Source of the DNA: a virus
Virus record (IMG/VR): IMGVR_UViG_3300011116_000471
Coordinates: 1-31,069 of that record
DNA length: 31,069 nt
Direction: 5' to 3' (one strand)
The translations under genes and the position numbers were made by a program. The number at the start of each line of letters is the position of its first letter. Positions within the stretch are counted from its first letter, which is position 1. This document shows, one piece after another, positions 7,645 to 16,120 of the stretch. The notes under the pieces were generated by a model, which saw nothing but the letters and a program-made list of their open reading frames with translations, was not told the origin of the DNA and did not search any database.

Positions 7645-7675
7645 CTGGGAGCCAAAAAAGGAGTAAGGCTCCCAG
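7645..7675 (-). other. Perfect hairpin in the capsid 3' untranslated region
   Basis: CTGGGAGCC (7645-7653) and GGCTCCCAG (7667-7675) are perfect inverted copies separated by 13 bases. On the minus strand this lies just after the capsid stop codon. The T-run is in the loop rather than after the stem, so it is not a standard terminator. It could protect the abundant capsid message from 3' exonucleases or reduce read-through. Confidence 0.6.
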
Positions 7676-7693
7676 ACACCAGGGTAAAACAAA

Positions 7694-8821
7694 TTAGTTG
7701 GTGTAAACCTTACAGATCGCTTGATCTGTGATTACGCCAAGACCCCAAATTGCATACCAAGCAAGAGCGTGCTCACGACCGAAGTCAAGAACGCCACCAT
7801 CACGAAGTTCAACTGGGAGAGAGATTGCGTGACCAAATGCATTGTCACCAATCATGATTGCTTCATAAACTGAAGCACCGTTTCCAGTTGCAGTAGTTAG
7901 GTAACCCTTTTCAGCAGTGTAATCTGAAGATTCTGGGTTTCCACCACTTCCTGGAGCAGTGTTTGACTTAACTGGAACTTCAATCTGTGATGCTGGAAGA
8001 CCAACAGATGTAGAAGTTGTGTAAGCAGCGTTTACTGCAAGTTTTTTAACTTGAGTTGTCTCAATGAATACTACGTCGTACAAACGACCAATTTCACCAA
8101 GCATGAAGTTACCAGGTGCGGCGTACTTCGTTACTTCAATGAACTCTGGGTTTGAACGGATATCACGAGATTGCGCTGGGCTAATGAACATTACATAAGT
8201 CTCACCTAAGCGAGGGATGTTCTTAGAAGCAAGAGTAAGAGCAGCATCCTTCACTGCACCAGTTGATAACTTGTGGTTACCATCTAGATCAGAGAATTGT
8301 GTTGCTACTGTACCTTCGTTGTACCAGTCGTTTACACCCTGTAGTGATGTGCGGTTATAACCGAACACTGCAGAAGTTGCTGCAGACAAAGTGTTACGTG
8401 CTTGTACATCTAGGTATTGCGCCATTTGGCGTCCTAGAAGACGAGATGCTGAAGCCATTACGTCATCAAAAGATGCGTTCAATAGTAATTCAGAAACAGC
8501 AACAGCATAACCATGCTCTGCTACTGTGATTGCAATCTGCTCTGCAGTAAGTGCGTTTGTTGTCATACGAACGCCTTCTGTCAAAGGAGTTGGATCTACT
8601 GCGAAGTTCTTGTAACGAAGGAAGTTCACACGAAGACCAGGTGCTACACCTAGTTCAGTCTTCTTAACTGCAAATTGTTCGAAACGAAGAATTGGCATTG
8701 CCTGGAACAAAATTTCTTTCGACCAGATTGTTTGAATTGCTTGGTTCAGGCTTGTATTTGAGCCTGAGTAAGCGGTTGGGGCGCCTGCGAGTTGCCCTGT
8801 ACCTGTAATTGCACTTGCCAT
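7694..8821 (-). CDS. Major capsid protein (N4-gp56-like)
   Basis: The 375-residue protein fits the N4-gp56 family of major capsid proteins, which build the icosahedral head with an HK97-type fold. Supporting features are the N-terminal helix NQAIQTIWSKEILFQAMPIL, the loop LRYKNFAVDPTPLTEGVRMT, and the segment AEHGYAVAVSELLLNASFDD that follows it. The last third carries DNAFGHAISLPVELRDGGVL. Family members run about 300-450 residues. It lies next to a coiled-coil protein of scaffold type and downstream of the portal, the usual head-gene order. A strong AGGAAAGGA ribosome site precedes the ATG. There is no sign of an N-terminal delta domain, which fits a separate scaffold. I did not see any truncation. 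Confidence 0.85.
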   Translation of the reverse strand: MASAITGTGQLAGAPTAYSGSNTSLNQAIQTIWSKEILFQAMPILRFEQFAVKKTELGVAPGLRVNFLRYKNFAVDPTPLTEGVRMTTNALTAEQIAITVAEHGYAVAVSELLLNASFDDVMASASRLLGRQMAQYLDVQARNTLSAATSAVFGYNRTSLQGVNDWYNEGTVATQFSDLDGNHKLSTGAVKDAALTLASKNIPRLGETYVMFISPAQSRDIRSNPEFIEVTKYAAPGNFMLGEIGRLYDVVFIETTQVKKLAVNAAYTTSTSVGLPASQIEVPVKSNTAPGSGGNPESSDYTAEKGYLTTATGNGASVYEAIMIGDNAFGHAISLPVELRDGGVLDFGREHALAWYAIWGLGVITDQAICKVYTN

Positions 8822-8855
8822 TTAGGTCAAGTCCTTTCCTAGTAGTTGTTTGGGA

Positions 8856-9632
8856 TTAACCGAACAGTCCCTGACCACGATTGCTGGCTGCTGTGCCAAG
8901 TAGTTTGGCTCTTTGTTTCGCATAATCCGCCAATGACATTTCCCTGATCGAATCAGGAGAGTACGATTTTTGTTCCGAATCATTATCGAGGGGTCCTGCG
9001 GCAGGATTAGTAATTCTAGTTCCTGCCATTTGTTGTCTTGCACTTTGCATTGCTTGTTGAGCAGATGACAAAATTCGAGCAGATTTCTCTTTTAACATTG
9101 CGATGCTCTGCTCAATCTCATCTGCATTGTTTCCATCAATAAGGTCAATCAATTCAGGAACAATACTGTCCCGTTCTTGTTCGACTCTTTGTTGACGATA
9201 ATTCATAACTTCTTGGAACTTACGTTCCTGATCTAGAAGAGCAATAGCACGTTCTCTTTCAAGACGTTCAGCCTCTAATTGAGCCTGAAATTCTTGCTCC
9301 TTCTTTTTTAGGAGTTCTTTAAAAGAAAGTTCAGATTCTTCTTCTTCTTTCTTTTGTGCTTCTTTTCTAGCCTCTTCTTCAGCAATGCGTTTCTCACGCT
9401 CTGCTTCTTTTGCGGCCTGTTCTTCACGAGCCTTTTTTAAAGATGCAAGTTCTTCTTTCATCTTTTCCATCTGAGGATATAACTTTGCTTTCTCTTGTTC
9501 ACGAGCCTTAGCAATGTCATCTGCGCTATACACAGAACCTACCTCACTTGGGTTTTCTTGTACTGGAAGTGTTGCCACAATTTCTGGTGACAATAAATCA
9601 GTAGTTTCTACGGTGTTTTCCATAGTTATCAC
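8856..9632 (-). CDS. Capsid scaffold-like coiled-coil protein
   Basis: The 258-residue protein is dominated by a charged coiled coil rich in Glu, Lys, Ala and Arg at about residues 40-160, for example EEQAAKEAEREKRIAEEEAR. A C-terminal region follows with QQAMQSARQQMAGTRITNPA and a basic stretch YAKQRAKLLG. This composition and its place between portal and capsid are typical of internal scaffolds that guide shell assembly and are removed later. The reading frame starts with GTG at 9632. An ATG three codons in (9623) is equally possible because neither has a strong ribosome site. No protease gene was seen nearby, so any removal must be autocatalytic or by exit. Confidence 0.8.
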   Translation of the reverse strand: MITMENTVETTDLLSPEIVATLPVQENPSEVGSVYSADDIAKAREQEKAKLYPQMEKMKEELASLKKAREEQAAKEAEREKRIAEEEARKEAQKKEEEESELSFKELLKKKEQEFQAQLEAERLERERAIALLDQERKFQEVMNYRQQRVEQERDSIVPELIDLIDGNNADEIEQSIAMLKEKSARILSSAQQAMQSARQQMAGTRITNPAAGPLDNDSEQKSYSPDSIREMSLADYAKQRAKLLGTAASNRGQGLFG

Positions 9633-9753
9633 TTATCTTTCTTGGGTCGTTGTCCGAATGCCTTACGGCGTATCACTGGGTTTTAACGAGATAATTGCAC
9701 TTTATTAGAATGCATCTGTCTCGGTAAATTCTGATTTTACATCAGAAATCTAA

Positions 9754-11490
9754 TTAATCTCTGTCTACTGTCCTTCTTTGTGGAATCTTTGTTCCATAAG
9801 CATCAGTAACCAGTTTATTTCTTATCTCAGCCTCTGCTTGAACCTCAATACTCTTAGTCTCTTGACTCTCTGGATTTAAAGGATTTTGGTCATCTTGAGG
9901 ACCTTGCATTCCGTCACCCATAACATCGCCATCACCTAATTGAGTTGGCTGCATAGGAATAGCGCTACTTCCATCAGGCCCTGGCATCATGCCAGTCATA
10001 TCCATAATTTGTTTTTGAATTTGAACCTTTATAAGTTGTAGAGCACCATCAGCCTTAGCATCAGCCATGAGTTCTTGACGAATCTCCAGTAATTTCTCTT
10101 CTGGGAATTCTTCTCCTAGTTGACGTAATGCACCTTCTTTAGACTCTAATCCCATACCTAATTTAGTTTGAATTTCATTTAAAACAATTAATTTATCAAG
10201 AGGAAGTGGTTGTGGGAACTGTGCATAATTTACATATGTAACTGGGTCATTAGGATCAAGTTGTGGATATTGACCATCTTTAATTGGTCCATCTTCATCT
10301 GGGTTGTACACAAATGTTTGTGGCTCTTTAACTGCAAGAGTCTTCATTACTAATTCGTTAATCTTTTCTAAGCCCTTTCCATATTGGGCAACTTTTTGAG
10401 AGTAACGATTCATTAACGGTTGGTACTGAATAGATAGTGCTACACCAGAAGTATTTGAAATTGGTTGAACTTGTCCTAATGCAGTTTCTGGAATATTCAT
10501 TAACTCATGCATTGAACGTTTTAGAAGTTCTAGATACTTTAAGGCTCCGTCAATACCTTGTGCGCCACCTTCTAAGTTGAAGACTTGGGCGTCTTTTGGA
10601 AGACCGCCCCAAACCTTCTTTGCGCCCTTTTCTAAGTTAGAGGCTTTAGCACCCACGATCACCGTTACAGGTGATGCGTGGTAGTTAATGATGTCTGCAA
10701 CATCAGTGCTAATTTCGTTATATGCACGGTTGATAGTGATGATGTCGTGTGCGTCGGAGAGACCCCACGGTGATCCCGAAACGGGAATGTTAGGAATGTG
10801 AACTACAGGAATTACGCCAAGTGGATTTGGACGTGAATCAATTAGTTCATCGTTGACATACTCTTCAATCATGTCATCGGTAAGAATTTCAGTGTAAGTA
10901 AATACTTGACGAGTACCCTCTAGAGATGTTCCCCAAAAACGATACTTTTGTTTAAATCTTAATAATCTATTTCTATCATGCGGATGAAACTCAGGAAAAC
11001 AAAACGACGAGTTCATTGGAAGAATACGAACACGACCAGGATGTACTAAGCCTGCAGAATCTGTCCAAGGCTCTTCATATGCAACCTTTACAAAACAATC
11101 TCCAGTAATTCCACCTTGCTGTCCCATCTCAAGCAGGACACGCATCTTGTCATTATCTACTTCCCAAACACGTTCCAACCTGTCAGGTACAATCGCTTCA
11201 GTCGCTTTCGGAGACCTAAAATGAACCCCACGACCAAAAGTAAAACGGGAAAGATAATCATTAAACGCCCGATAATAGTTAACAGCGATCTGCATTTCGC
11301 CTTGCTCACGACGGTACCCCCAATGGTGACCTAGATACATTGCCCAATTTAACGAGTAACGGTTTAGGCGAGGACCGTGGACTTCAAACTCTTCATCAGC
11401 AAGTTCTACTAATCCCAATGGGGAAATAGAAATAGTTAGGTCAGAGGATGCCGCTCTATATGACGGCGGACTAAAGTCCAAAAATGACAT
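9754..11490 (-). CDS. Portal protein
   Basis: The 578-residue protein has the expected length and order for a portal of the SPP1/Gp6-like group, the dodecameric ring through which DNA enters the head. Visible parts are an N-terminal wing with YYRAFNDYLSRFTFGRGVHF, a beta-rich part (GDCFVKVAYEEPW, RVRILPMNSSFCFP), and PNPLGVIPVVHIPNI. Helices follow, with NRAYNEISTDVADIINYHAS. The crown-like C terminus is MHELMNIPETALGQVQPISN followed by a Gln- and Asp-rich tail. The pattern P-E-x-A-x-G and S-G-x-A-L is common in portals. The start overlaps the upstream stop as TAATG. Between its stop and the scaffold start lie about 120 bases with a weak seven-base-pair hairpin. Confidence 0.85.
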   Translation of the reverse strand: MSFLDFSPPSYRAASSDLTISISPLGLVELADEEFEVHGPRLNRYSLNWAMYLGHHWGYRREQGEMQIAVNYYRAFNDYLSRFTFGRGVHFRSPKATEAIVPDRLERVWEVDNDKMRVLLEMGQQGGITGDCFVKVAYEEPWTDSAGLVHPGRVRILPMNSSFCFPEFHPHDRNRLLRFKQKYRFWGTSLEGTRQVFTYTEILTDDMIEEYVNDELIDSRPNPLGVIPVVHIPNIPVSGSPWGLSDAHDIITINRAYNEISTDVADIINYHASPVTVIVGAKASNLEKGAKKVWGGLPKDAQVFNLEGGAQGIDGALKYLELLKRSMHELMNIPETALGQVQPISNTSGVALSIQYQPLMNRYSQKVAQYGKGLEKINELVMKTLAVKEPQTFVYNPDEDGPIKDGQYPQLDPNDPVTYVNYAQFPQPLPLDKLIVLNEIQTKLGMGLESKEGALRQLGEEFPEEKLLEIRQELMADAKADGALQLIKVQIQKQIMDMTGMMPGPDGSSAIPMQPTQLGDGDVMGDGMQGPQDDQNPLNPESQETKSIEVQAEAEIRNKLVTDAYGTKIPQRRTVDRD

Positions 11491-11753
11491 TACTTCTTGC
11501 CTTTATCTTTTTCTTTTTTAGAATTCTTTACTTCTTTTTTACTTTCACGTTCTTTATTTTTAGCGTTCTCTTGTTTTTTTCTTGCCATATTTGCACGGCG
11601 AGATGCTTCAGTTGTTTCAACATATTGACCGCCTGCTTGTTGGTACTTTTTACTTACCCATGCACTTGCTCCAGGATTTGGATAGTTAGAGTATTTTGCT
11701 CGTGCTTGTGCAACAAACATCGCATAAAGTTTTGGGTTAGCAGGCTTACGCAT
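11490..11753 (-). CDS. Small basic phage protein (DUF5872-like)
   Basis: The 87-residue protein starts with NPKLYAMFVAQARAKYSNYP followed by ASAWVSKKYQQAGGQY. The rest is a highly charged Lys/Glu tail that ends EKDKGKK. The first 45 residues match the pattern P-x-L-Y-x-x-V-x-x-A-K-x-[KR]-[YF] ... A-x-x-W-x-x-x-x-Y-x-x-x-G-G found in short proteins of aquatic phages and giant viruses (DUF5872-like), with no known function. It is translationally coupled to the portal gene. A basic tail of this kind could bind nucleic acid, but this is a guess. Confidence 0.65.
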   Translation of the reverse strand: MRKPANPKLYAMFVAQARAKYSNYPNPGASAWVSKKYQQAGGQYVETTEASRRANMARKKQENAKNKERESKKEVKNSKKEKDKGKK

Positions 11754-11828
11754 TTACGTCTCCTCCGTAGATGACCAATCTCCGCTCATACCCTATAGCA
11801 TGAGCGGAGTTAGGTGTTAATAAGTTAC

Positions 11829-12224
11829 TTAGTCGTTTACGACTGTTGGGGACTGACGTTGAGTCCGTCCACCTGAACGAGCAACTGTCTCAATCTGTGC
11901 GGCTGAGTAGTCGTTCATTGTTCCATGTGCAAACTCACCAAGAAATGTTGGTGCTTCTGTCCATGAAGCAGACCCTACGTGAGCACGGTCTGCAAGTGTT
12001 TCAGCAGCAGTCTTTGTATGAACTGGTGCATTACGGTTTGGTCGTCCTGCAGCCACTGCAGAACCTTGTTGCATTCCTAATTGAAAATCGCTTGGAACAT
12101 CGGTATCAGTTGCAATACCTTCTTCAAAACGAAGTGGTCCACGGCGAGTTGCATTGTCTGCACCCTTACGCTCATAAACCTGTGGTGCACGCTCTGGGAA
12201 ACGAGGTGCTGGTGAGATTGTCAT
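11829..12224 (-). CDS. Unknown protein between terminase and portal
   Basis: The 131-residue protein is rich in Arg, Ala, Thr and Pro and has low predicted order (for example ERAPQVYERKGADNATRRGP). One motif-like piece, SWTEAPTFLGEFAHGTMNDY, lies near residues 85-104. I do not recognise a family. An AAGGAG ribosome site precedes the start, and the gene lies on the coding strand between the large terminase and the DUF5872-like gene. A virion-minor or packaging role would fit the position. The upstream gap of about 80 bases holds a GGAAA-5-TTTCC hairpin without a clear T-tail. Confidence 0.65.
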   Translation of the reverse strand: MTISPAPRFPERAPQVYERKGADNATRRGPLRFEEGIATDTDVPSDFQLGMQQGSAVAAGRPNRNAPVHTKTAAETLADRAHVGSASWTEAPTFLGEFAHGTMNDYSAAQIETVARSGGRTQRQSPTVVND

Positions 12225-12306
12225 AATGACTCCTTAAGGATTGATTTGGGAAAGGCCTTTTCCTTGGTAATAGTTTCCACCCTTTTTGATACTTTTTGTT
12301 GTTTAA

Positions 12307-13887
12307 CTAGAAAAAAGGATTACTAGAGGCCACTACTTCAGGCATTACTAAATCCTGAGTTAAAGAGCAGGCAATTGATAAAGAATCTACAAAGTCATCG
12401 TGTGCGTAGGATTCGTCTGGGGCTGCTACAAGGAAATTTGGTCCTTTATATTGGACCTCTGCATCAACCATCTGTTGATAGAACCTCTTCCAAGTTCTTA
12501 GGCGCCTAGTTTTTGCATGAGCAGGCCAAGCAATCATTTTTCGTTGAATTAAAGCCTGCAAATGTTTCCATCTCTTAGATTGTTCAGAGGGGCTAGATGT
12601 TAAAGACATAACCTCTGCTCTAGGTAAGAGTAATTTTAATCTTTGAGCAACAGCATCTCCAACACCATTGGCATCTACTCCAACTGCAAGAACATCGTAG
12701 TTACTTAAAAAGTTTACAATTTGATAGTACTGTTCTTCCCAGTCATCTCCCTGCATCTCTAACCAATTAAGGATTCGATGATCAAAATAACCAAACTCAT
12801 CAGGACGATCCCAATCAACCCAAACCACGGTAACAACTGTACTGTCAGTTTTTCTAGCAGGGTCAATACCAACAACCACTGGAGTCTTGTGCCATACCTT
12901 AACAAGTTCTTGAGATGTGTCGCCTAACTCATCCATAATTGAAGAAGTAATAAACATACCTCTCTCCAAAAGCCACTTACAGTTGTATGACATTTGGAAT
13001 TCGTCGGACTCTTCTCCGATACGTAGCATCTCTTTGCGAATAAACTTCTCGTAGTTTGGATTAAATTTGGCTACATCTTTCCAGTCCCATTGAAAATGGT
13101 TCTGTCTATTTCCCTTGGTTGTTTGACGTCTACGATTCAATTGAATTGATCTATAAAAGTTATTTTTACTTGTAGTTGGAGTCCCCGTTTTAACCATGGT
13201 TCCCGCATAGTATGCAAGCATAGGAGAAATTGATTTAGAAACAACAAAGTCATCTGCTTCTTGACACTCATCAATAACAATCAAATGGAATGACTTGGAC
13301 TCAATTTTTGCACGAGGGTTAGCAGTCATCATTGTTATCGTTGATCCAGACTTCTTTAACTTTATCTGTCGAGTTACACCACCTACACGAACTGCAGAAT
13401 CATCAATCTCAACGTCACCCATAATATCTACTGCTCGTTCTGATGTTAAACGAGTAACAGCACGTCCAAACAACGTCTCAGCCTGAGACTCTGTTGGCGC
13501 AAATAATCCAACCCAAACTCCATCTTTAAACTTACCTAACAAATCAGGGTACAATTTTGCAAGACGAGGAAGAAGAATCATTAACGTGGCTACAGTATCG
13601 GCCACTGTTTCAGACTTACCAGACTGACGAGAAGCAAGAGCAGTAACTTCTTCACCATCATTAATAATTACAGACTCCATAATACGTCGAGCCAATGGCT
13701 TTTGATATGGGTGTAAATCATGTCCAACCAATACCTTTAAGAAGTCCATCATCTTATCTATTAAAGTATCTACAAACTTTTGAGACAGTTCATCTAATAA
13801 ATCTTCTACTGGATCTTCTACAGGCTTTTCTTCAGCCTGATAAAACTCAGGAGTAATCTCTTCAAACTTTTCTTTATCAAATGACAT
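12307..13887 (-). CDS. terL: Terminase large subunit
   Basis: The 526-residue protein is the ATP-driven packaging motor and nuclease. The Walker A region is ASRQSGKSE at residues 85-93 (Lys91). The Walker B region is HLIVIDECQEA at 201-211, with Asp207 and Glu208. The C-terminal RNase H-like nuclease has three acidic clusters: GIDPARKTDS with Asp342, VGVDANGVGD with Asp405, and HDDFVDSLS with Asp497, Asp498 and Asp501. The length is normal for the family. No small terminase is obvious. The gene at 13964-14206 or 14052-14450 may do that job. The leader holds a hairpin at 13909-13930 (eight base pairs with one bulge) without a T-run, and AAGGA precedes the start. Confidence 0.95.
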   Translation of the reverse strand: MSFDKEKFEEITPEFYQAEEKPVEDPVEDLLDELSQKFVDTLIDKMMDFLKVLVGHDLHPYQKPLARRIMESVIINDGEEVTALASRQSGKSETVADTVATLMILLPRLAKLYPDLLGKFKDGVWVGLFAPTESQAETLFGRAVTRLTSERAVDIMGDVEIDDSAVRVGGVTRQIKLKKSGSTITMMTANPRAKIESKSFHLIVIDECQEADDFVVSKSISPMLAYYAGTMVKTGTPTTSKNNFYRSIQLNRRRQTTKGNRQNHFQWDWKDVAKFNPNYEKFIRKEMLRIGEESDEFQMSYNCKWLLERGMFITSSIMDELGDTSQELVKVWHKTPVVVGIDPARKTDSTVVTVVWVDWDRPDEFGYFDHRILNWLEMQGDDWEEQYYQIVNFLSNYDVLAVGVDANGVGDAVAQRLKLLLPRAEVMSLTSSPSEQSKRWKHLQALIQRKMIAWPAHAKTRRLRTWKRFYQQMVDAEVQYKGPNFLVAAPDESYAHDDFVDSLSIACSLTQDLVMPEVVASSNPFF

Positions 13888-13963
13888 AGTGTCCTTATTA
13901 AACAGCGAAACCCACCACTAAGGATGGGTTAACGCCTGACCTGTAAGAGAGTAAGACAGTTAA

Positions 13964-14206
13964 TCATAACACAGACTTAGAGCGTCGTTTTAACTCTTTA
14001 GCAATTGCATGGAAGGCTTCTGCTCCCATAAGAATTTCATCAAGGTCTGCTTCACTCTGTTGTCTTTGCCAGATCGTGATATGTCTGCCAATCGTATACA
14101 TCGACTGCTCCATCCATGAAATCAAATCGGGAGTAGAGATTGTCGATACTCGCTTCTCGATCCGAGTCTGGGGCTGGTGTCCATCCCGCTTCTTCCGTAA
14201 AATCAT
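13964..14206 (-). CDS. Small helical phage protein upstream of terminase
   Basis: The open frame gives 80 residues. The second half (TPDLISWMEQSMYTIGRHIT, then LDEILMGAEAFHAIAKELKR and RSKSVL) is clearly gene-like and resembles short helical proteins that sit just before the large terminase in actinophages. The first 30 residues overlap the previous gene by about 155 bases, so the true start is uncertain. No ATG near the end of the overlap has a good ribosome site, and an inner start (ATG at MEQSM, or a TTG just before) would leave about 50 residues. A small-terminase role is possible from position only. Confidence 0.55.
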   Translation of the reverse strand: MILRKKRDGHQPQTRIEKRVSTISTPDLISWMEQSMYTIGRHITIWQRQQSEADLDEILMGAEAFHAIAKELKRRSKSVL

Positions 14207-14450
14207 CGTAAGTAACTTCCCGCCTTCCTAATGCAGTACTTAATGCTTCCTCTTCATCTTTCATTCCGCTCCACGCTCCAAACACTAACGCTTTGTATCT
14301 AGGTAAGCGTACTATAAGTGGGGTAGATGTGCGATATGGAGGTTCAATCTCCTGTGTCCAACCACGAACAATAAATTTAAAGCCCCATTTAAAAGGGAAG
14401 TTTGTTAGTTGTACAAATGGTTTTGATCCGATTTTGTGAGCCTTTGGCAT
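14052..14450 (-). CDS. Unknown phage protein
   Basis: The 132-residue protein begins MPKAHKIGSKPFVQLTNFPF and carries a beta-rich N-terminal half (KWGFKFIVRGWTQEIEPPYR) and an acidic C-terminal half. I do not recognise it. It starts at the base where the KTSC-like gene ends (TAATG), so the two are coupled. A conserved-looking W-x-x-x-K-D-E-E cluster (GAWSGMKDEEEAL) is the only distinctive motif. The overlap with the next frame at 13964-14206 is unusually long, so one of the two starts is probably wrong. Confidence 0.6.
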   Translation of the reverse strand: MPKAHKIGSKPFVQLTNFPFKWGFKFIVRGWTQEIEPPYRTSTPLIVRLPRYKALVFGAWSGMKDEEEALSTALGRREVTYDDFTEEAGWTPAPDSDREASIDNLYSRFDFMDGAVDVYDWQTYHDLAKTTE

Positions 14451-15205
14451 TATGTCCTTTTCTTAGACTGACGTCCTCCGTAGTGTAACTGAGCGGCACG
14501 AGTAAACTTGTAAAACGTCTTTCTTGCATTAGCAGATAGAGTAGAGACATCAGCAGCACCACGAGGTTTGTAATCTAAGAAGGTGTAGATGTACTGACCT
14601 TTAGAGACTACGGACTTAAATTTTTGCCATTCACCAGGCGTTACTTCGTAGTAATTGTAGAAGGTTCCGTCTCTAAACACAACTGTGATTACTTGACGAT
14701 CTCTATCATATCCAGCGGCAACTGTTCGTGGTCGTGCTGGATTAGATGTACTAGTTGGAACAACTGTTATGGGTGCAGGAGCCTCAGACTCTCCAAATTG
14801 AGGACCTTTCTCACCTGGCACAATTAACTCACCAGTATCATCATCAACATCGTATGACTGACGATAGGCAGATCTATCAACAAAATTTCCATCTTTATCT
14901 ACGTAGTAGACATCACTATCAATATTAGGGGCTAATGCCTCTCCTGCTAAATTTGCAACTTTTTTTGTTCCAGTGTAATAACGCATCGTATCATTGGCTT
15001 TAGTTAAAGAGATAAATTCACTAAATTCACCAACAGAACTTGCAGTTGGAAGTCCAGCAAATATGCCAGCACCAGATCCAGTTATTTTAGAAATACCTGA
15101 AGTTTGTTTAGAGCCTAACCCGTAGAAGGCTCCAAGTAATTCTTGAGCAGACGGAAGAGCAGCCCGTCTGTTACGGGATGCTCCTCCACCTGACACTCTT
15201 GCCAT
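14450..15205 (-). CDS. Protein with C-terminal KTSC-like domain
   Basis: The 251-residue protein has a long N-terminal region of low order and a well-marked C-terminal domain. From about residue 161 the pattern RTVAAGYDRDRQVITVVFRD, GTFYNYYEVTPGEWQKFKSV and SKGQYIYTFLDY follows the KTSC-domain layout. In that layout an initial strand with a Y-D pair is followed by V-x-F-x-x-G-x-x-Y-x-Y and then helix and G-x-Y/F. KTSC domains occur in lysyl-tRNA synthetases and as short phage or plasmid proteins, with unclear function. Here it lies in the head region upstream of the terminase. A GG-rich N terminus (RVSGGGASRNRR) is basic. It is coupled to the next gene by a one-base overlap. Confidence 0.65.
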   Translation of the reverse strand: MARVSGGGASRNRRAALPSAQELLGAFYGLGSKQTSGISKITGSGAGIFAGLPTASSVGEFSEFISLTKANDTMRYYTGTKKVANLAGEALAPNIDSDVYYVDKDGNFVDRSAYRQSYDVDDDTGELIVPGEKGPQFGESEAPAPITVVPTSTSNPARPRTVAAGYDRDRQVITVVFRDGTFYNYYEVTPGEWQKFKSVVSKGQYIYTFLDYKPRGAADVSTLSANARKTFYKFTRAAQLHYGGRQSKKRT

Positions 15206-15215
15206 TTATTACGTA

Positions 15216-15887
15216 TTAAGAGGCTGCTGCCCAAGGAGTGATTGTTACTGCTGCGCCAACTGAAATGTTATTGGCTGCTGCTGCAACTGATTGGGTCTTG
15301 ATAGTACCTGCAACCGCTACAACTGAACCAGAAAGTCCTGATGCATTGTAAGAAGTTGTTGCAGTTGTTGTTACGTTAATTTGGTTTGCACTTGGAACTG
15401 TAGTAACAGTATAAGTTCCATTGAAGTCTGCGCTAAGTCCTGAAAGAGTTACTTTCTGACCAATAGCGTATCCGTGAGTTGCAACAGCAACTTGAAGAAC
15501 AGTTGTGCCTGCATCTCTTTGTAGTGCAGTTACTGTCTTTGCAGCATTTGTTGCGGCTGATGCAGTTGTAGGAACAAGGGAAGCGTCCTTCATTGCGTCA
15601 GTTGCAAGTGCTGTTGTCAAACCGATAACGCTTGGTACAAGTACGTAGTCAGTTGGACCTGCTACATCTTCGCCTGCGCTATTTGCTGTAAATAGTGGAT
15701 ATCCACCCCATCCTGATAGAGCGATGATGTGGTTATCTAGTAGTGGATCAAGACGACCTGGTGTTCCAACTGCACTTACTGCATTTGGACGAACGTCGTT
15801 TGGTTGCATAGGCATGTTGCCCCATACAAAGTCAATTGCGACTTCACCTGCGGTATCTAGAAGATTACCGTTGTTATTAGTAGCCAT
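15216..15887 (-). CDS. Probable structural protein with a beta-module
   Basis: The 223-residue protein is rich in Ala, Thr and Val. Residues 45-75 contain DPLLDNHIIALSGWGGYPLF, and residues about 130-190 form a beta-module: THGYAIGQKVTLSGLSADFN, then GTYTVTTV and NQINVTT. The H-G-[YF]-x-x-G-x-x-V-T-[IL]-S-G and N-G-T-Y-x-V pattern is a repeated module found in many aquatic phage virion proteins. That suggests a head or tail decoration protein. GAGGAA precedes the start, and the N terminus overlaps the upstream zinc-protein gene by 11 bases. The exact role is unknown. Confidence 0.7.
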   Translation of the reverse strand: MATNNNGNLLDTAGEVAIDFVWGNMPMQPNDVRPNAVSAVGTPGRLDPLLDNHIIALSGWGGYPLFTANSAGEDVAGPTDYVLVPSVIGLTTALATDAMKDASLVPTTASAATNAAKTVTALQRDAGTTVLQVAVATHGYAIGQKVTLSGLSADFNGTYTVTTVPSANQINVTTTATTSYNASGLSGSVVAVAGTIKTQSVAAAANNISVGAAVTITPWAAAS

Positions 15888-16119
15888 TTATTTCCTCACA
15901 ATCATGATTGTCTAGTTCAGTCTCAAGAAGTACTTCTTCGCAAGCCCTGCATTTGAAGAAGCGTGTACTGTCTAATGCTTCGTGTAAGGAATCCGAATGT
16001 TGTGGGTCCACTTCCATCTGAGGTTGGGCTAGAACTTCAGGTGGGAACGGTCCTCTAGGACTGTGCGAGTGCAATGGTACGGCATGACCCTGCACTGCGA
16101 ACTTGCGAATTAACTTCAA
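15877..16119 (-). CDS. Small protein with C-terminal CxxC-HxxxC zinc motif
   Basis: I place the start at TTG (16119), directly after the stop of the previous gene, giving an 80-residue protein that begins MKLIRKFAVQGHAVPLHSHS. The frame stays open back to an ATG at 16167, which would overlap the previous gene by 47 bases and seems less likely. A His- and Pro-rich middle is followed by a short C-terminal zinc motif, FKCRACEEVLLETELDNHDC, with two Cys in CRAC and a His and Cys in NHDC. It resembles short actinophage zinc proteins of unknown role. It overlaps the next gene by 11 bases. Confidence 0.6.
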   Translation of the reverse strand: MKLIRKFAVQGHAVPLHSHSPRGPFPPEVLAQPQMEVDPQHSDSLHEALDSTRFFKCRACEEVLLETELDNHDCEEINGY

Positions 16120-16120
16120 T

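Noticed and set aside
7645-7675. Capsid 3' hairpin as a standard intrinsic terminator
   Set aside because: The T-run lies in the loop on the minus strand, and no U-tail follows the stem.
8822-9043. Open frame inside the scaffold gene on the same strand
   Set aside because: It lies in another frame within a good coiled-coil gene, and has no start signal or recognisable domain.
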